NCBI GenBank assembly: GCA_023853785.1
Contig: JAJIRX010000668.1
Location: 1-64,000, forward strand
DNA from: Psilocybe azurescens
Lineage: Eukaryota; Basidiomycota; Agaricomycetes; Agaricales; Agrocybaceae
Direction of reading: 5' to 3'
Length of the DNA: 64,000 nt
Shown here: piece after piece, positions 11,991 through 24,255 of the stretch
Numbering within the stretch: position 1 is the first letter of the stretch
Layout: the number at the start of each line of letters is the position of its first letter
Notes under the pieces: model-generated
What the model was told of the DNA's origin: nothing
Database searches by the model: none
What the model saw: only the letters and a program-made list of their open reading frames with translations
Made by a program: the position numbers and the translations under genes

Positions 11991-13640
11991 CAATCCCTCC
12001 AGTCCTAGGGAATATGTGGGGAGTGAGAAGTACTGACAAAACCAGGTAGCACCTAATTGCTTAAAGTGAACTGTAGTGTTTGATCTCTTATCACACAAAT
12101 CACTAGTCTGCAAAGTATTAACACTGGAATTCTTATTCAGAGTAAATTCTGATATCAAATCTGGGGTGTAGATTACTTAGTTCCTATTCTAAGATACAGG
12201 ACTGTTTTTATAGACTAAATAGATACTTTGGCTTGTGATAATTGAAAGAGACTAAGAGAAAAGAAGGAAATGGGCTGTGTGCTGCCTAGCCTTTGCTGCA
12301 CCAATTATAATAGTGGAAAGTACTAGTTTGCCTGGGTTACAGCGCTTATTTGAATATAATATCATTGTCCATATGGCAGTGCCTCCTTGGGTAGTGATCA
12401 CCTGACTTATTTTATCAGATGGCTCATGGCTAAGACATGTCAGGACTAGATCACTTAGGGGTATATTTTCTAGAAAACCCTACCAAGGTTCCCAAGCACA
12501 GTTGCTATTGGTTTAGGACCTTCTGGAACAACAGGTGTCCTTATCATGAAGCTAGTTACCTTTAGTATTGTGTGGCAATTGCTGACTGGGCAATCCCTCA
12601 CTCATATTGGCTGCATTGCAAATTACAAGTTTTTATGGTTGGATCTAGTAGACCGCCATATGCTGAGCTGTACACAAGATTTCAATTGCTAATACATTTG
12701 GTCTGTGGGGCAATCTCCCATGTGGCACAGTGATGTCTGATCCCCAAGCGGTTGATTGCCTAATTTAGTGCACAGCCTTTGTGAGGCCTGGGTACAGGGA
12801 TCACTTTTGCTAATTATGTAATAAGGTTTCCACCACTTGGTGATCACTTGGTAAGGGACTGATGAGTGTTACCCCTTGTAAGAGCCAAGGTCACTTCTTA
12901 GGAGTTCTTTCTTGCATAGGACTAATAGCATGGTCAATGGTGTGGGCAATCACCTCAGGCACTCAGTTAGGGCTGCTTTGATATTTGTGTAGAAAACTAA
13001 AGGTAGTTTTTGATTTGTAGCACTGATTAACAGGCTACACTACCCCTTAGTTAGTTTTCAAAGTTTTACTATGCTTGTTGGTCCACTAGGAAGTGAAGCC
13101 CCAAAGCCTAATAATCTGGTGTATCTTCTACCCTTCACTAGTATAATATACTAGCTTATTACAGATAATGATTACAAAAATAAAGGCTTCTGTGTCTCAC
13201 TATGAATTGTAAGCTCAGAATGGTTTACACCCTTTCACCAGTCTGGTCTTTTGAGGTCCTGGGATGAAGTAGGACCAGTCTTGGTCTTGGTCCATTGCCT
13301 TAGGGGCTCAAAACTGGACTGGACTGGACTTTCAAGCACTATTCAAGCTGGCTTTTAGATAAATGGTGGCCCCCACTAGTCTCTCATAGACAGCTTTGAT
13401 ATCATGGGTGAACTTTTTGTTGTGTGACATTCATAATAATATGAAGTCTGTTATTTATCACACCTTCTGAACCATGTCAGAAAATGCTTATGTAAAGTGT
13501 GGACTTTAAAACACCAGTCCAACCTGTTGCATCAATATAGACCTTATCCTTTCCTCCCCTTGACACAATCTTGAATGTATTCTCCTTATTATATCTCTTG
13601 AAACTGCTTTTTGGGAATTTTTGAATGGTTTAGAACAATT
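11991..13640. other. CpG-poor ancient sequence, no gene seen
   Basis: Almost no CG dinucleotides over about 1.6 kb, many TG/CA, and only short frames. It probably continues the old repeat that ends in the helicase relic, but no part could be assigned. Confidence 0.5.
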
Positions 13641-13689
13641 TTTGAATCCTCTAGCATGGCTGGACCCTGCTGGCAGGACCCCACTGGCT

Positions 13690-14500
13690 TGGAAACCATT
13701 GATATGATTGTGAAGAAACTTATACCAACATGGACAAATGGGCTTTGAGCTTATCTCTGCAACTCTTGATGGTCAGGACATTCTTTGCTGCACTTCTACT
13801 GGTGATAGAAAATCTGCAGCTTTCTCAATTCCTTGTTTTATACTCTTGGAATACAATTGCCACCCAGAAGCTTACCCACCTGGTCTTCCCATCTGAATGT
13901 AACCTATTGGAGTTGTGATCACACCAACAAAGGGACTGGCAAATAACATTGTGTGTCTCTTTCTTTATTTCTGACTATTTCAACTCACAGACATCTAGAT
14001 TACTGAGCTCACAAAGCTAAACATATCTGCTTTCTCTTATTGTCACAACACCCTCTGCAATGCATGAAAGGCTGGAGTCTGGTTAGCAGATGAGATTAAG
14101 GAGTGTACCAGGTGGCACATATGCGTGGATCTGGAGCATCTGCACAACAAGGAGTGGAGAGAATTTATGGAGAATCCTGTCTTTTGGACAAATGTCTTGT
14201 TTGCATGTGTCAATGAAGTGCATCTGATCAATAAATGGGATTTGTCTTTTGCCCAGCCTTTGTGCTCATTGAAACCTTTTACATGGACACTTCCCTGCAT
14301 CAATATCTCTTGTTGGTCTCACTGCAACACTGGAGCCTGGATCAGCAACTGTCTCTGTTTGCAAAAGCCTGGGTTTCTTTGACAACAACTTCTGGTTCAT
14401 CAGGAGATCCAATGAGCATCCAAATACACAATTTGAAGTCCTTCAGAAGCTTCTCCATTTTCTTGAACTTTGTTGCTAACTTCTGTTCTTTGTTCTGGGT
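13690..14500 (+). pseudogene. RecQ-like helicase relic
   Basis: Fragments in shifting frames follow the order of RecQ-family helicase motifs found in many mushroom genomes. GQDILCCTSTGDRKSAAFSI (motif I, Walker A changed from TGDGKS to TGDRKS) lies at about 13771-13830. VVITPTKGLANNIV (motif Ia) is at about 13912-13955, KAGVWLADEIKECT near 14070-14108, NEVHLINKW (Walker B, usually DEVH) at 14212-14238, and KSLGFFDNNFWFIRRSNE near 14360-14415. Stops, a lost Walker B Asp and CpG depletion show it is dead. Such helicases unwind DNA; related telomere-linked copies occur in fungal subtelomeres, but there is no telomere repeat here. Confidence 0.75.
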
Positions 14501-14935
14501 CAACTGAATCTGTTGTGGTTGGCTTGAAGATCCACCCAGGTAGCCAAGCTCATGGAGGGCTGAGCAGAGGAGATAGCAATGTTGTAGGAGATGATTCCTG
14601 AAGTTCATTTGGTGAAGATGGAGGGAGGGAACTTGGAGCAGATGGCAGAAGATGCCACAATATATAGTAAGCTGGTGTTTCTGGTAGTTAAATAACAGGT
14701 ATTTTCTTGAAGGTTCGAACGGTTCTGATGTTGGGTTGAATCCTTAGAGATGTCTCGAAGAAATATGAATTAAATTTGCAGAAGTAGAGAAGGTAAAACT
14801 GCAATAAACGCGTCGAGAGTAAAAGGGACACGGGCGATATTGACGCGACGCGGTTTAAAACTCCGCACTTTACATAAGCATATCCGGTTCGGTAGGCGTG
14901 ATAGAAACAGGACTAGTCCCCACTCGTTATATGCC
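14501..14935. other. no gene seen; upstream region of the F-box gene
   Basis: CpG content returns to normal near 14700-14850. The last 150 nt would hold the promoter of the F-box gene; no clear core element was picked out. Confidence 0.4.
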
Positions 14936-16633
14936 ATGAGCCAACCAAATATCTCCCAACCATCGCCCATCGGTCGCATCATGCTCATGCAGGAAATTCC
15001 ATATGATGTATGGCGTTGCATCACAGACTTCTTATCCGTAGAAGAAGTCAAAAGACTCTACTCTGTTAATCGCTCCTTGCTAAACATATCCTTGGACGAA
15101 CGATACAGAATCGCTTTTATAGGTTCTCTCTTCGATAAAGTCACAGAAAGGAATCTGAATAGACTTATGTAATTGTTTTGAACCTAACTCTTGCCTGTAA
15201 TGCATGTACTTAGCAAAGGATTTATATAGCGAACCCGAAATCTCGTCCCGTGTGCGAGAATTTACCTTTAACCCTGGACATCTTTGCAAACTTTTGTATG
15301 AGACCAGGGCGAACGTACATCTCAAGGAGACCTCAGAGGATACAGTCACTGAGCTGCTCGACCTCTTTAAAAGCTTGGATCTTTCACCCCGAAAGGTTCA
15401 AATTCCCTCTGCTCAATCAATTACGTCTGTCAGGCATATGCCCGCGCATTTAGCTTACAGGAATGTCTTAAAAATTCTGAAGCAAATGATTTGCTTGACG
15501 AGTCTGCGGATAGTACTCAGCAGAGGGGAGTATAGGTACTTCGAGAAAACTCCTACCTCGTTCTTTACTATAGGATGGGCAACTTTCGGCTCAAATCTAA
15601 GATCCCTCGATCTTCGAATCCCTTTGGAAGCCATGGAGGAAGTTTTATCACTTTCAAACAGAGTGACCTTGAAAAATCTGCAGAATCTATCTCTGCGGAT
15701 TATCCGTGCATCCCTTGTCACGGACGCGTCTGTGATCCTGATGGAGACCATATTGCCCTTTATTATTGCGCATCGCTCTACTCTGCATTCGTTGATCCTC
15801 CACATCTCAGAGCAAACCAACCTCTCCCCACTTTTACTGAGGCTCGAGCCCATCATCTCACTTCAAACTTTGAAGCTGAAGCAACCCTTCATTAGTCATG
15901 ATCAGACAGATCTAACCGGTCTCAAGCATTTTTTCCAAGTGCACTGCTCACACTTACGTCACTTTCACCTCGACATGGTTTCTACGTTTGTACACTATCC
16001 CACTCCATATCCATTCTTCTCTCAGAGTTGTTTTGGGATAGCTCTTCCAAAGCTTCGCCATCTCTCCATTTACTTCCATAAATTCCCGCTCCAATACTCT
16101 GAGGGAATGATTCCCTATATTCTTCAATTCAAAACAACTCTAGTATCCTTGGAAATCTCAGAACATCCATGGTCTTTAGAACGACTGAAAATATTGCTGA
16201 AGGATTTTTCTGCAAATTCTCCCTTGAGGGAATTGAAATGTTCGATGTCTGTCCTTGATCCACCGGTCGTCGAAGCGCTGGCTACCAGCTTGCCCAGTTT
16301 GGATATCTTGGACATTGACTTTGAACGAATTGGACCAGAGGGTTACGTGGATCATCCCACCAACACGACACCATTAGTGAGTAAATATGAACATCCATCC
16401 ATAATGTTTGAAACTCAGTTTCTGCTCTTCAACTCTAGTTTGCGCACGAAATGCGTCGTCTTAATATCACAACATGGCGTTTACGAGACCTTCGTATCAG
16501 CTCTTTCCAGCTAGCTCACGTACCGAGAGTGAAATGTAAACACGCGCTCGTCGGCGCGTTGCCAAACGTGCAAAAGTTTTGTGGACTCACTCGGGAGGAA
16601 TATCTTTTGGATAGAATAATACGTGCATTTTAG
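14936..16633 (+). CDS. F-box/leucine-rich protein
   Basis: The N-terminus has an F-box (MQEIPYDVWRCITDFLSVEE, with RLYSVNRSLLNISLDERY after it), followed by leucine-rich repeats over about 400 residues. F-box proteins recruit substrates to SCF ubiquitin ligases through Skp1, and the repeats would bind the target. Exons are read as 14936-15168, 15214-16376 and 16439-16633. Intron 2 (GTGAGT...CTCTAG) keeps the frame and adds FAHEMRRLNITTW to the C-terminus. Intron 1 (GTAATT, branch CTAAC, TTAG) leaves the downstream frame off by one base, so either an indel lies in exon 1 or the site is unusual. It resembles the second F-box gene at 40-41.6 kb only in general layout. Confidence 0.75.
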
Positions 16634-16848
16634 GCAACGCATACGCAGCCCGAGCCAGTATGGAAAATAATTGAACTTTCGAAATCTGATTAGCATTCGT
16701 TACACCATGGTTTGCTTCGGGTAGAATACAACGGGTAACAGCTCCCCGCATTGTGTACAATGCATGCCCTTTGCCGCTTATAATTTTGCTTTATGATGTT
16801 TAACGTCAATTCGTCTCCACTGATATTGATGATGAAACTTTCGTAATA

Positions 16849-18021
16849 TTAGAAATAAGGAAGAGAGCTTACCCAAGGGAACCACGGTGAGGAATCCTTA
16901 GACAAGGTGCCTGTAAATTTGGGCAGGCGCCTTTCCTTGAATGACTGTATACCTTCATTACCATCGGCAGAGCCACCCAAGAGTTTGATAGCCCTAGAAT
17001 CAAGGAGGTGATTCTCCTCGATGGAATCTCCAGGATGCTGGAGAAGACCTTTAGTATACGCGATGGCAACTTGGGAAGTATTAGTAGCAAGTTCCTCTGC
17101 GAATGCCCTGGCCACCGGATACACGGCTTCACGAGTAGGAATAATATCGTAGTATAGATCGCTAATGAATTTTGAATCTGGTGACACTGTTGCCCCTGCA
17201 AGTAGAAGCGAGTTTGCCTTGGAATGACCTATGAGTCGAGGGAGCAGATAACTCGACGTGGCTGCAAGAGTTACAGTAAGGATCATTTGAACAATGTTTG
17301 AATTTACCTTCTGGGACAATTCCACGGCGGACGAATGGGAAGCTAAGCCTCGCTCCCGCCCAGACAAAGCGGAAGTCAAAAGGAAGCTGCAAAGCCGTCA
17401 TTCCGACACCGGCCTGGAGAACAAAGTCAAGGGCGTGCCAGCAAAGCAGCAAAAATCCTCGATGGTACTTACTGCGTGCCCATTTATTGCGGCTATAGTG
17501 ATTTTTCGGCAGTTCATGATGGCCATTGAGATCTGTCCTCCACTATCACGGTGCGCTATGATGGTGGAGATATTGAGGACTTGTTAGAACGAGAGGTAGT
17601 TCGTAAAATACAAACCGTGCTCGCCCTCTTTCTCGGAATCTTCCAACCAAAGAATATTCCAGCCATTGGATATATCAGCCTAGAATTTCATACTTTAAAT
17701 AAACACCGTAGACACCATAGACTGAAGAGCTCACGCCAGAGCAATACGCAGGCGCGGTGTGCTCTGCTGTCAAGATGACGACGCGAACGCGATCGTCTCT
17801 GTCGCACAATTGAAACACGTCGGCGAGGTCTTTGTCAAGAGTTCCGCCAAACGTGTTCCTGCTGTAAACCAAGTTTATATCAGAGAGGATACCAAGGCCG
17901 CAAGCTGAACTGAAACTCACTACTTGGCTCGATTTATGACAATAGTCAAGATTGATCCTTCGAGAGTAGCTATGATAGATTTATAGCCCTGAGCATGATA
18001 GTCTGGAAGATTGGTAGTCAT
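16849..18021 (-). CDS. enoyl-CoA hydratase/isomerase family protein
   Basis: A crotonase-fold enzyme of fatty-acid beta-oxidation, acting on 2- or 3-enoyl-CoA. Conceptual splicing gives [16 protein letters not shown], then [22 protein letters not shown] and the oxyanion-hole segment CSGADI. Next come [32 protein letters not shown] and [20 protein letters not shown]. The C-terminal part ([13 protein letters not shown]) is intact. Five short introns with GT...AG ends restore one frame, for example 17690-17740 just before ADIS. Length near 290 residues fits the family. I cannot tell hydratase from delta3-delta2-isomerase, and no PTS1 is seen at the C-terminus (LPYF). It shares its upstream region with the RS-rich gene. 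Confidence 0.85.
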
Positions 18022-18483
18022 GCTTAAGAAGTAGACTTGTGGGGAAGACAAGACCTACATATAGCGACTCTATAAATGTTGATAGTACCGTCAGCCAATT
18101 ATCGGTTACTTCAAGTGACCGGTGCAGTTTATCATCAGAAGGCCAAGTTAAGATGAACCCAGTTTGACGTGTGAAAGACTGAAAGACGATGCTCGGGCCT
18201 TATGATACTACATACAAGGGTGCCTTTGCCATAGTATTGCAAAAGAAGAGCGAAGACAAATCAAAGACAATTTCAATTTGTCGACGGCGCAGCGGGCATG
18301 CAAATTGTAATACATAACACGCCCATTTATGGAAACACAAAGTCTCCCTTCAATATGTCATCCGGACACTTGCGAAAGGGTCAAGACTGTCCTCGACTTC
18401 CCCGAGTATTTATTACTTGAACAAGCCGTCGAATACGTCCTGTTCATGCCAATTCCCTCCAAGCTTTAAACCACCACGTTCAT
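18022..18483. promoter_or_regulatory. shared upstream region of divergent genes
   Basis: The 462-nt gap lies between the ATG of the enoyl-CoA hydratase gene (minus, 18021) and the ATG of the RS-rich gene (plus, 18484). It must hold both promoters; no specific factor site was identified. Confidence 0.6.
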
Positions 18484-21330
18484 ATGACGGAATTAAAGTC
18501 ACGCATAGGTCCAAAGCTTTACAACAACAAATCATGGGTGAGGCCAAGTTTTGAAGCGTCCCCTAATAAACTTGGACCTCACATATGGGACACCTCCGAC
18601 TCCACGAATGAGGGCAACAGTGACCCAGAGAGTCACAACGACGACGGAGCATTCAACCCTCCTCACCCGCCTACCTCTTTCTCCAATCCCACCTCTCCGC
18701 CGAAGTCTCTCCTAGATCGTATGAAGATGCCTATCATCGACGAAAGTCTACACGATCGTCCAGAAATACGAGAGCTTAGGAAGGTGCAGAGACCTCTTAT
18801 AGAGCGCGTCGATTTTGGGGGAAAAACCAATGGAACATTCGAATCACAATCAAGGTTTCACAACATTGAAGATGGGATGGATATAGACCAAGATAACGAT
18901 AGTGAAATGTCTTCTGAAATCAAAAACCAAATTCAGAGGGCAAAAGACATTCACGTATGTCCTTTTTCCTTTCTTTGTTTTGGGGGTCAATTTGATGCAT
19001 ATTTGGGCCTCATTAGGATTCAAATGGCACCGTTACCGACGCACACAACCAAATTCTCCCTTCAAGAAATAATGATAGTAGTGTTAGTCACCAGGAGGGA
19101 GATATTGACTCTCACCGCACGCCCAACCTGGCTGAACGCATGCAAAACGGACACGCGCCACCATGTTCCAATCCCTCCAACACGCAACCATTATTCACCA
19201 AAGCTTCTACAAACAACTCTACCAATAACTTCCAGATCAATAACGTTATGGCACATGATAAGTCTCGATGCTCAGATAGTACTGAAGACGGCGAGCTTCG
19301 CCGACCACTTTCACCAGACCAAGTACGAGTTGTTCTTTTGCCCCTCATACTGCAAAATGCAGAGAGTCGCATAAAACACGCTGAGCTCAAGGCCACCTCT
19401 TCACAGCACGCGACGGTTAATCCTAAGGTCCTTACTGACCAAGTCTGCGCCTCATTTTCTGAGATAGGACACAATATTCGAAAGGAAGTGGAATCTCGTG
19501 ATCCTCCGCGGAGAAGCCCTCCTCATGTAGACCCGAGCAAGGCAATTGCTGATGCCAATGCTCCCATCGCTTCTACTTCCACTGCAAAACGCGTGCAATC
19601 GTCGCTTCAAGCACCAGAAAAAGTCTATGTCCAGAATTCAAGCGCATATAATCAGAATGTCGATACTCTTTCAAATGCCAGTGGACCTAGCATACCGTTC
19701 ACAATAATTCCACCCACTCGATCTGAAGACTCTCGTAAAGAGCCCCAATTACCTGCGTTGCATAACTATCAGGGTCCATATCAACGCCGTACATCGGATT
19801 CGCAAGAGCCCAGAGATCAAGATCGTGAACAACGTCGCCGTTCAGAACCGCGATATGATGGAAGACGTCGATCGCGTTCTCCACCTCGCAACCTTCCAGA
19901 CAGGCCTATAACATACGTCCATGAACGACGTTTATCTGACCGCGAATACGACTACTCTCGTTCACGCCCACCGCCGTCGCCGCCTCCACGAACATATTAC
20001 ATTTCTGACCGAGGATACTATCGCAGCCTGGAGCGCAGATCAAGATCTCCGAGTCGCAACCCTCCATATCGCCTTCCATACCCTAGTAGAGAGAGGAGCG
20101 ACTATTCTCATAGACAGGGCTTCTCTCGTGATGACGACCGCTATTCCCATCAGTTTGTCGCACCTGTAAAACAAGGCTCGTATGGGCCATATAACACCAA
20201 CAGATCTCGCTCTCCTAGAAGAGAGCCACGCACACCGCCACCCCGAGATAACAATACCTATAAATCGCGGTCTCGTTCATCACCAAGAAGACCGCGTACA
20301 CCACCTCTGCGAGGAAATAACACCTATCGATCACGAAGTCGCTCACCGCTAAGAAGAGTCCCGCGTACCCCCCCGCCCCGAGAAAGAAGCTCTGGAATGT
20401 CTACAAGATCACCTCTATCGGACAAGCGGCCCCGTTCGAACGAAAGAATAGACACTCGTGACCGTTCTGCCGACCTGTCAACATCATCGAAGAGCTCCAT
20501 TTCAAAAGAACCAATCACACAAACAGAAAGCATAAAAATTATCGAACCTGATAAAGAACCTCCAAGCCATTCTACAAGACAAACGGAAACACAAGAAGCT
20601 GAACCACCTGAGCCGGTCCTACCTTGCCACAATGTTCCAGGATTGTGGTTTGTCAAGGTGCCCCTGGATACTCTGGGAACTTTGACTTGTGAATTCAAAA
20701 TTGACCATGAAACGGCACTGAAGTGGAATATTGCCCAAAACAAGTATGTTTTCTGCATCTTGTGTTTCTGACATTTGAGGATTAAAAAAGGGTTTCTAAT
20801 TCGGTAACTAGTAACGAAAAGGTTGGGACAATTGACAATAATTCTGTTCAGGTTTCGAGAAGAAAGCTATCATTACAAATTTGCTCTTTTTCGAAGCAAC
20901 TTGTTCAAGATGTGATAGACCGACTCGGTGTAGAACAAACACCGGCGATAATCGCAAATGCTATTATGGGACTTGAGCAAAGTTGGCCAAACCAAGGACA
21001 ACTAATTATTACCGTGAATCCAAACATCGAAGAGATGAAAAAGACATGGTTGCCTCATAAACTTGTGAGCCAATCAATATCCCAAGGTACTTCTTTGTTG
21101 CTGAAAGGAAACCCTTCCAGGGAATGAACAATACACCTGTCCATATTGAAAATTATGTCCATGAAGGAAATAATATGGTTCAGTTCATTCAATTGTCAGG
21201 AATGTCTGAAAATCTATTTGCACTTTGTGCATCAGAAAGAGCAGATGAACCAGTTCCAATTTCGTCATCGCAGACGCCAGACGAAGGACCGGATATTGTT
21301 GATAGTGTTGGTATTATAATCATACCGTGA
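18484..21330 (+). CDS. RS-rich nuclear-type protein of unknown function
   Basis: Four exons (18484-18954, 19017-20743, 20810-21064, 21121-21330) join in frame through GT...AG introns of 56-66 nt. The protein is about 890 residues. The N-terminal half is disordered and Pro/Ser-rich. The middle (about 19840-20400) is an Arg/Ser domain with repeated RSRSP, SPRR and RTPPPR words, as in splicing or RNA-associated proteins. The C-terminal third looks folded: GLWFVKVPLDTLGTLTCEF, RRKLSLQICSFSKQ, LEQSWPNQGQLIITVNPN, and a final ENYVHEGNNMVQFIQLSG. That end resembles a family I recall from other Agaricomycetes, with a PIAS/SP-RING-type flavour, but no RING is present. The function is not known; a nuclear role is inferred from the RS domain. 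Confidence 0.75.
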
Positions 21331-21463
21331 TTAGATCAAGTCTTGCAGCTGAGCTGAACTGCGCACGCGGTTGTTACTCTATCTAGTGTAGTATATTTCT
21401 AACGTTATGATTAGTACATTTTCAAGTAATGATATGCCGAACCTCGCAGCTATGAGATCCGTT

Positions 21464-22265
21464 TCAAGGTGAAGACGGTTCCGGGACCAGGAACCCAACC
21501 AGACACGAGTCTAGCATGAAATCGACGTTGACCCACGCATGCGTAGACGCTACATGAGACCAGCAAATATATGAGATAAGCATGCCAAGTTCACAAGATT
21601 CGGGTCTCGTACCGAAAAGTTGAGTTCCGTCTCGCCCAGCAACGCGCATCAGCTCTCTCTCTCCGCCTGGATGAAACGGTAGATATGCTGTCATGTTGTA
21701 AACCTTTCCATTGAAAGCCGACCAAGCATCATCACGCTTGTTATGTTTCTTTAAAACAGAAGGAGGTATACGCATCAAGCTGTCAACGCCCTGTGCCAAA
21801 GGTTTAGTCAAAGGTCTTCGTTCATACGAAAGGAAAGACGCACCCGTAAATCCGCGCCAGAGGACTTCAGGGCAGCCCAATCTAGGGGGCTGTGTCCTGG
21901 AGAGAGCGACCTTTCCACCCCCTTTCTTGGTGGGTTTGGGCGGCGGCTTCGTAGTTGTAGTAGGGACGAGGAGGGACGAGTTGCCTCGTGCATCAGGGAC
22001 ACCAGGCCGCCGCATAGATAGCGAGGGTACCGGTGGTGGAGGCATAAGCACAGAATCGTTCAAAATGCTAGGAATGCCAGGAAGCTTAGATGATTTCACC
22101 CTCTGAGCACTATTAAGGCTAGGAAATGCTGGCGGGGAATCATCGTCTTGCTGTTCCGTTTCCGTTTCTTCTCCCTCTTCCTCGTCAGAAGCGGGAGGGG
22201 AAAATGTTTGAAACGTTGGAACTGGGGGTGTAGGAGACTCGGTTGAAGATGTACCACTGTAGAGC
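21464..22265 (-). CDS. cytochrome b5-like heme-binding domain protein
   Basis: The N-terminal part is Pro/Ser/Glu-rich (SPTPPVPTFQTFSPPASDEE). It is followed by GHSPLDWAALKSSGADLR, a spliced junction to GVDSLMRIPPSVLKKHNKRD, and the cytochrome b5 core AWSAFNGKVYNMTAYLPFHP with GGERELMRVAGRDGTQLF. Both heme-ligand histidines are visible: HPGG and, after an intron at about 21551-21605, THAWVNVDFML. This arrangement matches fungal proteins related to the N-terminus of CYB5R4/NCB5OR and yeast Irc21. It would be an electron-transfer protein with no reductase domain here. The frame slips by one base around 21905-21925, next to a run of five G, between KVALS and PGHSPLDW. The start codon is not certain. 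Confidence 0.75.
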
Positions 22266-22396
22266 CAGCTACGAAGATAGGGAAGTCATGGTAGTACGAG
22301 GGAAGGAAGAGTATGAGCAGCAGCAATGAATCACAATCCGATCCCGCGTAAATGACAAATATGTAATTGCAGTGCACAGAACGAGAACGCTCCTGA

Positions 22397-22965
22397 TTGG
22401 TTCGGCGATTCTATTTTCGGGGGGCTGTAACAATATTATTATCCTTTCACTCTACATCTACAGACGGCCGTCAGCGTGTTCTTCGACACTTTTACCAGAC
22501 CATACCTATGCGTTCAAGGCCGAGAAAAGGCCAGAGCACTGTATCACGGCGCTGCGGCAACTCATCGATCCTCCATACCCTGGACTTTGATGTCGCAAGT
22601 CCATTCGAAAGCATTGATTGGATGGCACTGACCCCACAACGCCATAAATGCCTTCCCGGATTTTATACGTTCCTCAGGCCTGGAGTCTCCGGACATAAGA
22701 GTTGTAGCGCAACTTCCGATCCAGGTACTCAAAGGTTCACAACTGAAACGGCTTACGCTTCACCTTATCTGAACCGGACTTCATCGACGATTCGAATGCG
22801 CCGCTCAAATTTGGATCAAACACGTTGACGGTATCCGATGATCAAAAACTTGATACTGACTATCCCGCTGCCTACTTGAACCCGCCGTATAACATGAACA
22901 CCGAATCCCGGGCCTCCAGCTGCAACAGTAGCACCACATCTATCGTTTTCGAGAAACAGTAAAAC
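22397..22965 (+). CDS. possible small multi-exon protein, unrecognised
   Basis: Open frames run through 22397-22828 (VASPFESIDWMALTPQ, CLPGFYTFLRPG). A second clean frame covers 22755-22963 and ends PAAYLNPPYNMNTESRASS with a stop at 22961. They differ in frame and no single intron choice was convincing. Codon use looks coding rather than random. It starts just beyond the cytochrome b5 gene in the opposite direction. No family recognised. Confidence 0.3.
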
Positions 22966-23369
22966 GGCTCACTACATTCATGGAATGACAGGGGCTAGAT
23001 GGCACTTCTTCATCCAATATTCGCATTTCTTGTTTCTCGCAGATCTAGAGCATCCGAAATGACGAGTCTGGATGTAGGACAGTGTTTGTCATACCAACGA
23101 GGCCTCTTTTGTTCAATTACGTCTAGTTACTCAGTGACTTAATCGCTTGAACTCGCTGAATTTCATCAAGTGTCTAGCTTTCGCAACAAATAATTCGAAA
23201 TCACATCAGACTTAGTTTCGAAACACGTGAATTGGATCGATTTCATTGCAGATTTGTTGAGTGGTATATAGTGGTTTAATCCAAGGCCAAAGTTACTTTC
23301 AGTTCCTATTGCCGCCTGTCCAATGGATTGGGGTATAGCTTTGCGCCATCCTTCGGGCAAATAAATTTA
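22966..23369. other. no gene seen
   Basis: AT-rich spacer containing the 3' side of the SUR7-like gene; nothing coding recognised. Confidence 0.4.
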
Positions 23370-24255
23370 CTACGCAAGTGTTTTACGCCTCGGACGGGCT
23401 TCAGTATCATTTCTCTGTGTGTGACGACGACGTGAACGTTGTTTGGGAGGTAGCGCAATGAAATATGGGCTGATTGCCACGACGAGCAACAGAAGAGTTG
23501 CAGCAAGAGACATCCAAGTCTGATAGACCGCGATGCAGTGTAAAAGGATGAATGTGTATTCGAAAACTAGAACTCACCAAATTCCCGTAGGTGGCGCTAA
23601 ATCCGCGTTTTTCGAATTTTGATTTCGCAACACCCCACATACCGATCGTAAAGAGGAAAGCAAGGGACGAGAACGCAAAGGATATCCATGCAAAAACCTG
23701 GAATACCTTGTCGCTTCGTTCCGTGCGAACCCAAAGCACAGGCAACATCGAAATCATTGTCAAGAACGTGAACACAACAGCTATTCATCAATGGAAGTTA
23801 CTACACACACCACGAAAGTTAACTTAAATGCACGCACCTATAGGGTAAAATACGAAAGCTTTCGTGATCGGAATGGCGATTTCAGGTTCCCATGTGTACC
23901 CCAATCTGTGGAGCAAAATTCAAATCGACAATCAGATTCAAGAACCTGATGCGCGATGCACTTACTGAAGAGGTGAGCACACATCGCCCTCATCTAGACA
24001 CCAACCCCACATTCCGAAGCTTACTCCATTTGCCTGGCTGGAGTGCAAAAAATAGGATGTGGACACCATAGGCACCGAGAATACAGTGAGAATCCTGCGT
24101 CCGTTTTGTCAGAACTAAGTGATGACAGGGACCGCGACTCGAATTTTGTTCGAGTGAGGCAAGGAAAAGTCATATTAATTCTGAACTTACAACAAAACAA
24201 AAGCAGCAAGAGTGGACAGGAAAACATAGAAAGTAGGATTGGCGTAAATTATCAT
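23370..24255 (-). CDS. SUR7/PalI-type four-span membrane protein
   Basis: Spliced minus-strand reading starts MIIYANPTFYVFLSTLAAFV (membrane span 1). It continues LTVFSVPMVSTSYFLHSSQA and the extracellular claudin-like motif FGMWGWCLDEGDVCSP. Then come LGYTWEPEIAIPITKAFVF, a span with FTFLTMISMLPVLWVR, a third span AWISFAFSSLAFLFTIGMWG, and a last span LAATLLLLVVAISPYFIALP. A basic tail (KQRSRRR) ends near 23372. GMWGxC plus four spans is typical of fungal SUR7/PalI proteins, which sit at the plasma membrane in eisosomes or pH signalling. Four introns splice in frame, with the last donor GTGAGT after YGNL. About 220 residues, no break seen. Confidence 0.8.
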
